54,391 bases of DNA, taken from NCBI GenBank assembly GCA_963714995.1, contig CAVQQP010000014.1, positions 1 through 54,391 on the forward strand, written 5' to 3'. This document shows, piece by piece, positions 49,762 through 54,391 of this stretch; position 1 is the first letter of the stretch, and each line of letters starts with the position of its first letter. The notes beneath the pieces are model-generated. The model did not search any database. It saw nothing but the letters and a program-made list of their open reading frames with translations, and had not been told where the DNA came from. The stretch is from Prado023 sp963714995 (GTDB lineage Bacteria > Actinomycetota > Actinomycetes > S36-B12 > CAIYMF01). Position numbers and translations under genes: made by a program.

Positions 49762-51468
49762 TCAGCGGTTCTCGAGGTCGATCAGGGCGGCATCCACGGT
49801 CGGGTACGGCTCAGCAAGGGTGGTCAGCGCGGGCAGGCCGAGGCGTGCGGCGTACTCGCGCACGGGCGCACGGGCGCCGGCGAACCGGAGCTCTGTCCCG
49901 TCGAGTCGCAGGTCATCGACCAGTGAGGCCAGCGCGTCGGCGGCGGTCACGTCGATCTCGTAGGTGGCGCTGAGGTCCAGCACGACGACACCGGGTGGCT
50001 CCGCAGCGGCGTCCAGGGCGGTGCGCAGGTTGTCCAGCGCGCCGTCGATGCTGGCGAAGACCAGTGGCCCGTCCACGCGGAGGACGAGCACCCCCGGTAC
50101 CGGCACGGCCCCGGGGTTCACCGACATGTCCACGAAGCCGCGGTCGGGATCGCGGCCGAGGACGGCGGTGTGCGGGGTACCCAGGCGCAGCAGGAGCAGC
50201 AGCAGGCTGAGCACGACGCCGATCACGATCCCCGCCATCACACCGATGAGGAGGACTCCGAGGAAGGCGAACAGGGCCAGCCAGAAGTCCGGCACCTGGA
50301 CCTGGCGCAGCCCCCAGATCTTCAGCGGCTTGATCATCCCCATCACCGCGTGGATCACGATGGCTGCCAGCGCCGCCTCGGGGAGGTTCACGAACAGGCC
50401 CGTGAGGAACAGGATCGTGAGCACGACCAGCGCGACCGACACGACGAACGCCATCGCGGTGCGCGCCCCAGCCTTCTGCGTGGCGGCGGACTTCGACAGG
50501 CTGCCCGAAGGCGGCATCCCCTGCAGGATCCCGGCCCCGATCGACGCGGCGCCGTAGGCCATCAGCTCGCGATCGGCGTCGACCTTCGTGTTGTCCGTGG
50601 CGGCGTAGGCCTTCGCGATGGCCAGCGACTGGGCGAATCCCACGACGACGATCCCCAGCGCCCCCGGCAGCAGCGACCACACGTCCGACAGGGACACCCC
50701 GGTCCAGGACAGGAACGCGAACCCCTGCGGGATGTCACCAACGACCTCGACACCCTGGTCCTCGAGGTCCAGGCCGCCGACGAGGGCCACCGACACGACG
50801 ACCACCACGATCGGGGCCGGCACCTTGGGTGCGACGTGCTCCAGCAGCATCAGGGTCAGGAAGGAGCCCACGCCGATCAGCAACGTGACCCAGCGCCAGT
50901 CGGAGAGCTCCTGGACCAGGCCCACCAACTCCTTGAGCGTGTTCCCCTCCGGCTTCTCCACGCCGACCAGCTTCGGCAGCTGGCCCACGGCGATGTAGAC
51001 GCCCAGGCCCACGATGAACCCGTCGAGCACCGGTCGCGCGAAGACCCGGGAGATGAAGCCCAGCCTGAACGCGGCGAGCACGAGGTAGATCGCCCCGACG
51101 AGCAGGGACAGGACCGCGGTCAGCAGCACGTAGGAGTCGGTGGCCGCCGCCGCGAGCGGGGCGATCACGGTCGCGGTGAGCGCGGCGATCGTGGAGGTCG
51201 GGGCCATGACCAGCCGCTGGGAGCTGCCGAACCATGCGTAGGCCAGCAGCGCCAGCGGCACCGAGTACAGGCCGTACTGCGCGGGGATCCCGGCGACCGA
51301 CGCGTAGGCGATCGCCTCCGGCACCAGAAGGGCCCACAGGGTGAGGCCTGCGAGCGCGTCGGCGACGAGGAACGTCCGCCGGTATCCGGAGAGCCACGCC
51401 GGGGGCGCGATCGACCACAGCCGCCGATCGGACCCTGACTTCGCCGGGACCACGCTCACGTCAGACAT
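49762..51468 (-). CDS. SulP-family anion transporter with STAS domain
   Basis: A 568-aa protein of the SLC26/SulP family, which move sulfate, bicarbonate or other anions. The membrane domain (about 28-430) begins DALAGLTLWALLVPEAIAYASVAGIPAQYGLYS and contains the family block GAASIGAGILQGMPPSGSLSKSAA. A C-terminal STAS domain (about 445-560) has PGVVVLDLSATYEIDVTAADALASLV; the phosphorylatable Ser of anti-sigma antagonists is replaced by Thr-Tyr-Glu at that loop, as in most transporters. ATG 51468 has AGGATGG six bases upstream. The specificity is not readable. It lies 51 bases downstream of the ACR3 pump gene and may be part of the same transcript or independent. Confidence 0.9.
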   Translation of the reverse strand: MSDVSVVPAKSGSDRRLWSIAPPAWLSGYRRTFLVADALAGLTLWALLVPEAIAYASVAGIPAQYGLYSVPLALLAYAWFGSSQRLVMAPTSTIAALTATVIAPLAAAATDSYVLLTAVLSLLVGAIYLVLAAFRLGFISRVFARPVLDGFIVGLGVYIAVGQLPKLVGVEKPEGNTLKELVGLVQELSDWRWVTLLIGVGSFLTLMLLEHVAPKVPAPIVVVVVSVALVGGLDLEDQGVEVVGDIPQGFAFLSWTGVSLSDVWSLLPGALGIVVVGFAQSLAIAKAYAATDNTKVDADRELMAYGAASIGAGILQGMPPSGSLSKSAATQKAGARTAMAFVVSVALVVLTILFLTGLFVNLPEAALAAIVIHAVMGMIKPLKIWGLRQVQVPDFWLALFAFLGVLLIGVMAGIVIGVVLSLLLLLLRLGTPHTAVLGRDPDRGFVDMSVNPGAVPVPGVLVLRVDGPLVFASIDGALDNLRTALDAAAEPPGVVVLDLSATYEIDVTAADALASLVDDLRLDGTELRFAGARAPVREYAARLGLPALTTLAEPYPTVDAALIDLENR

Positions 51469-51519
51469 GTGACCATCCTGTCGTTGGAGTGCCCGGGGAG
51501 GCCACGCGTACGACCTACC

Positions 51520-52611
51520 TCACCGCCGCCAGTCCAGCCTCCGGTGCAGCCACAGCGACACGTACACGAGTCCAACCAGTGCGGGGACCTCGATCAGGGG
51601 ACCGATCACGCCCGCGAGGGCCTGGCCGGATGTGACTCCCCAGACGCCGATGCTCACGGCGATGGCCAGCTCGAAGTTGTTGCCGGCGGCGGTGAAGGCC
51701 AGGGTGGCGGTCTTCGGGTAGGGCAGCCGGGCGCGCCGGCCGACGACGAACGAGACCGACCACATGATGGCGAAGTAGGCCAGCAGCGGGATCGCGATCA
51801 GGACGACGCTCAGGGGGTCGGAGGTGATGGCCTCGCCCTGCAGGGCGAACATCACGACGATGGTGAACAGCAGCCCGTACAGCGCCCACGGGCCGATCCG
51901 GGGCAGGAACCGGTTGTCGTACCAGTCCGCGCCCTTGCGGGGTCGCAGCGTGCGGCGGGTCAGGTACCCGGCGGCCAGGGGGATGCCCAGGAAGATCAGC
52001 ACCGACTTGGTGATCTCCGCGGTGGAGAACGTGACGTCCTCCGTGGGCAGGCCCAGCCAGCCGGGAAGGATCTCGAGGTAGAACGTGCCCAGCAGGGCGT
52101 AGGCCAGCACCTGGAACACCGAGTTGATCGCCACCAACAGGGCGGCGGCTTCGCGGTCACCGCAGGCCAGGTCGTTCCAGATCAGCACCATCGCGATGCA
52201 CCGGGCCAGTCCGATGACGATCAGGCCGGTGCGGAACTCCGGGTAGTCGTAGAGGAACACCCACGCGAGGGTGAACATCAGTGCGGGGCCGATCACCCAG
52301 TTGAGCAGCAGTGACGACCACAGCATGGGCTTGTCGCCGGTGACGTGGCCCATGTCCTCGTAGTGGACCTTGGCCAGCACCGGGTACATCATCATCAGCA
52401 GCCCGAGGGCGATCGGCAGCGAGGTCTGGCCGACCTTCACTGCGTCCAGGGCGTCCTGGATCCCGGGCAGCAGCCGCCCGAGCAGGAGCCCGCCCGCCAT
52501 CGCCAGCAGGATCCACACCGGCAGGAACCGGTCCAGGGTGGACAGTCGGCCCAGCACGGCAGCCTCGTCGGGAATGGTGGCCGCGCGGTCGTGGTGGTCG
52601 GAGGGGGTCAC
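51520..52611 (-). CDS. acr3: ACR3-family arsenite efflux transporter
   Basis: This 363-aa protein has about ten transmembrane helices and pumps arsenite out of the cell using the proton gradient. The family signature GLARCIAMVLIWNDLACGD is present with Cys138, the essential cysteine, and Cys150. The C-terminal FTAAGNNFELAIAVSIGVWG (substrate-site Glu) and PLIEVPALVGLVYVSLWL are also typical. The start GTG 52611 has AGGAG at seven bases. It is the fourth gene of the ars operon. In some databases the gene is called arsB; the sequence is ACR3, not the E. coli ArsB type. Confidence 0.94.
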   Translation of the reverse strand: MTPSDHHDRAATIPDEAAVLGRLSTLDRFLPVWILLAMAGGLLLGRLLPGIQDALDAVKVGQTSLPIALGLLMMMYPVLAKVHYEDMGHVTGDKPMLWSSLLLNWVIGPALMFTLAWVFLYDYPEFRTGLIVIGLARCIAMVLIWNDLACGDREAAALLVAINSVFQVLAYALLGTFYLEILPGWLGLPTEDVTFSTAEITKSVLIFLGIPLAAGYLTRRTLRPRKGADWYDNRFLPRIGPWALYGLLFTIVVMFALQGEAITSDPLSVVLIAIPLLAYFAIMWSVSFVVGRRARLPYPKTATLAFTAAGNNFELAIAVSIGVWGVTSGQALAGVIGPLIEVPALVGLVYVSLWLHRRLDWRR

Positions 52612-52647
52612 CCGCGTGCTCCTGTCTGGCTCAGGTGAGGGCGGGGG

Positions 52648-52887
52648 TCAGGTGGCGGGGGTCAGCAGCCGGGCGATCTCGGTGGCATCGGGGACGCGCC
52701 CGGAGACCAGGACCTGCTCGTCGACGACCAGCCCCGGGGTCCTCATGACCCCGTACGAGGCGATGTCGCCGAAGTCGGTGACCTTCTCCACGGTGGCCTC
52801 CAGGCCGAGTGTGGCCAGCGCCTGCTTGGTGTTGGCCTCCAGGCGCACGCAGTTCGCGCAGCCGGAGCCGAGGATCTTGATGATCAT
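52648..52887 (-). CDS. small thioredoxin-like protein (ars operon)
   Basis: A 79-aa single-domain protein that begins MIIKILGSGCANCVRLE, with the redox pair C10-x-x-C13, and continues with VTDFGDIASYGVMRTPGLVV, the cis-proline thioredoxin-like turn. This is the short MTH895/TM0996-type thioredoxin-like family that is regularly encoded beside ArsP/DUF318 permeases. It may supply electrons or thiols to the permease or an arsenate-reducing step; this is inference from gene neighbourhoods. ATG 52887 has GAAGGGAA six bases upstream. Confidence 0.85.
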   Translation of the reverse strand: MIIKILGSGCANCVRLEANTKQALATLGLEATVEKVTDFGDIASYGVMRTPGLVVDEQVLVSGRVPDATEIARLLTPAT

Positions 52888-52948
52888 GGTCGTTCCCTTC
52901 GGTGGTGGTCGGTGTCTGTGGGTGGTGGCGATCCGAGGGTCCTGGGGG

Positions 52949-54013
52949 TCATGTGGGCACGCCGGAGCCGAGGATGGCGTTGAAGAGGTAGCCGACGACG
53001 ACGATCCCGGTGGCGACAACGGCGATGAAGAGGCCGAGCAGCTTCGGCTGCAGGACCCGGCGCAGCAGGATCATCTCCGGCAGGGACAGGGCCACCACGC
53101 TCATCATGAACGCCAGCACGGTGCCCATCGGCATGCCCTTGGAGTACAGCACCTCGACCAGCGGCATGATGCCGGCGGCGTTCGAGTAGAGCGGGACCCC
53201 GATCGCCACGGCGACCAGGACCCCGAACGGGTTGTCCGAGCTGGCGTAGGTGGTGAAGAACTCGGTGGGCACCCAGCCGTGGATGAGCGCGCCGAGGCCG
53301 ATGCCGACCAGGAGGTAGGGCCAGATCTTGCGCAGGATCGTGGCCACCTCCTCGACGCCCATCACGATGCGCTGGTCGAAGGTCAGTCCGGCGGCGGGGT
53401 CGATGGCCTGGCCGCGGAGCGTCGTCTCGAACACGAACGGCTCGACCCAGCGCTCCACGTGCAGGCGGCCCAGGATCCATCCGGCCACGATCGCGATCGT
53501 GACGGCGGCGACCACGTACAGCAGGGCGATCTCCCAGCCGAACAGCGACCAGAGCAGGCCGATGGCGATCTCGTTGGCCAGCGGGGAGGCGATCAGGAAG
53601 CTCAACGTCACACCGATGGGGACTCCGGCGGCGACGAACCCGATGAACGCCGGGACCGCCGAGCAGGAGCAGAACGGGGTGATCACGCCGAGGCCGGCGG
53701 CCATCACGTTGCCGATCCCCTCACGCCTGCCCCCGAGCAGGGCCCGCGTGCGCTCAACGCTCATGAACGAGCGCAGCACCGTGACCACGAAGATGATCCC
53801 GGTCAGCAGCAGTGCGATCTTGACGGTGTCGTAGAAGAAGAAGTGCAGGGTCTCGGTCAGCCGGGCGTCGGGGTCCATCCCGAACACGTCGTAGAGCAGC
53901 CAGTCCCAGAACGGCAGGTTCAGGCTGTACAGCAGCCACCACAGGATGGCCGCGCCGGTCAGGGCGCCGACCTGACCCCGCCGATCGGTGGGCACCCGCT
54001 CGAGCACGTTCAT
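52949..54013 (-). CDS. arsP: ArsP-type permease (DUF318/PF03773)
   Basis: This 354-aa membrane protein has about eight to ten helices. TPFCSCSAVP at 112-121 holds the paired cysteines C115 and C117, a hallmark of the permease family whose ArsP members export trivalent organoarsenicals. A second family block, GVPLYSNAAGIMPLVEVL, is present near 286-303. ATG 54013 is one base after the arsR stop with GAGGGG five bases upstream, so it is translationally coupled to arsR. Some members move other cargo, so 'organoarsenical' is likely but not proven; the neighbouring ACR3 and arsR support a metalloid role. Confidence 0.88.
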   Translation of the reverse strand: MNVLERVPTDRRGQVGALTGAAILWWLLYSLNLPFWDWLLYDVFGMDPDARLTETLHFFFYDTVKIALLLTGIIFVVTVLRSFMSVERTRALLGGRREGIGNVMAAGLGVITPFCSCSAVPAFIGFVAAGVPIGVTLSFLIASPLANEIAIGLLWSLFGWEIALLYVVAAVTIAIVAGWILGRLHVERWVEPFVFETTLRGQAIDPAAGLTFDQRIVMGVEEVATILRKIWPYLLVGIGLGALIHGWVPTEFFTTYASSDNPFGVLVAVAIGVPLYSNAAGIMPLVEVLYSKGMPMGTVLAFMMSVVALSLPEMILLRRVLQPKLLGLFIAVVATGIVVVGYLFNAILGSGVPT

Positions 54014-54014
54014 G

Positions 54015-54290
54015 TCAGCCCCTCGACGGACCGCGGGGTGCACCGGTCGTCGGCAGGGCGGCGGCGATCCGGGCGTGCGCGTCCTCGGCCAGGGTGTAGT
54101 CGACCCACCGGCCGCGCTTGGCGGAGGTGACCAGCCCCGCCTCGCGCAGCACCTTGAGGTGGTAGCTCAGCACGTTGGGGGCCACCCCCGCGACCGGCTG
54201 CAGGTCGCACACGCACCGGGTGCCGGAGGCCGCCAGCTCAGCCAGCAGGCGCCATCGCACCGGGTCGGCGGCGACGGCCATCAGCGCCAC
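54015..54290 (-). CDS. arsR: ArsR/SmtB-family metalloregulator, start region disturbed
   Basis: The 91-aa readable frame (GTG 54290) contains the winged helix VAPNVLSYHLKVLREAGLV and wing GRWVDYTLAED. CVCDL (Cys26, Cys28) at the start of the metal-site helix is the arsenite-binding motif of ArsR. The frame lacks the first helix of the family. Upstream in a second frame is MIEAMVLDRS from ATG 54342; removing one G from the GGG at 54310-54312 joins it to PLEREQAVALM, giving a normal 108-aa protein. ATG 54342 lies six bases after a TACACT -10, so the native gene looks leaderless. First gene of the ars operon, presumably repressing it until arsenite binds. Confidence 0.8.
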   Translation of the reverse strand: MALMAVAADPVRWRLLAELAASGTRCVCDLQPVAGVAPNVLSYHLKVLREAGLVTSAKRGRWVDYTLAEDAHARIAAALPTTGAPRGPSRG

Positions 54291-54332
54291 GGCCTGCTCG
54301 CGCTCCAGCGGGCGACCTATCCAGCACCATCG

Positions 54333-54354
54333 CTTCGATCATGCTTGAAGTGTA
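54333..54354 (-). promoter_or_regulatory. ars promoter and ArsR-type operator
   Basis: An 18-bp imperfect palindrome, CTTCGATCATGCTTGAAG (54333-54350), has the TTCAA...TTGAA-like arms usual for ArsR/SmtB sites. It overlaps the -10-like TACACT (54354-54349) and the probable native start codon at 54342. Binding there would block RNA polymerase. No convincing -35 was seen. Confidence 0.5.
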
Positions 54355-54391
54355 GTGCCGGGGTGTCCGACTCCAGGGGGGCCGAAGGTCC

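Overview
The window is very G+C-rich DNA (about 70% or more by eye), gene-dense, with strong GGAGG-type ribosome sites, GTG starts and several probable leaderless genes. It encodes a single-polypeptide type I fatty acid synthase followed by its phosphopantetheinyl transferase, a GlnA2-type glutamine synthetase next to glnE, a 13E12/DUF222 HNH protein behind an actinobacterial-type SOS box, and a DasR-like GntR regulator. Together these indicate an actinomycete. The order map / MFS / panB / nadE / glnA / glnE suggests a Micrococcales-like lineage, but that placement is inference. No rRNA, tRNA, CRISPR array, insertion sequence or prophage was seen.

Layout. 1-1164: 5'-truncated ferredoxin-like iron-sulfur protein. 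1198-4897: glutamate-cysteine ligase, then a tightly coupled trio (ceramidase-like CREST protein, PlsC acyltransferase, PLDc_N membrane protein). 4972-6987: secreted zinc protease. 7011-8720 (minus): cysK-cysE. 8865-12418: META-domain protein, YwiC-like protein, ion channel, CPBP protease and GNAT acetyltransferase. 12415-12873 (minus): MarR regulator. 12925-18447: mostly minus-strand housekeeping genes map, MFS exporter, panB and nadE, with one conserved small plus-strand ORF. 18501-22793: glnA2-glnE. 22974-32653: the 9.3-kb fas gene and acpS, facing a TetR/DUF3592 pair (32654-33825).

33871-37947 (minus) is the most unusual stretch. A 619-aa zinc-ribbon polytopic membrane protein precedes a 705-aa protein that joins a universal-stress-protein-like domain, one membrane segment, a long coiled coil and an apparently active M23 (LytM) peptidase. 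This looks like a membrane-spanning link between a cytoplasmic nucleotide-binding-type domain and a cell-wall hydrolase, and is the best candidate here for an undescribed system.

38240-44953 holds a 2H phosphoesterase, a frameshifted HNH/DUF222 gene, a DUF7144 membrane protein, a TolB-like/TPR regulator, an unknown membrane protein and an enoyl-CoA hydratase. 45115-49745 is an N-acetylglucosamine module: GntR regulator, nagE, nagB and nagA. The regulator and nagE face each other across a strong promoter overlapped by a perfect DasR-like palindrome. nagA is frameshifted, and nagB lacks a glutamate that is catalytic in E. coli NagB. 49762-51468 is a SulP transporter with STAS domain. 51520-54342 is an arsenic-resistance operon (arsR, ArsP-type permease, thioredoxin-like protein, ACR3 pump); its arsR start region seems shifted by one base. 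Four reading-frame breaks in 16 kb (HNH, echA, nagA, arsR) need a read-level check. The HNH one has the signature of a real slippage deletion.
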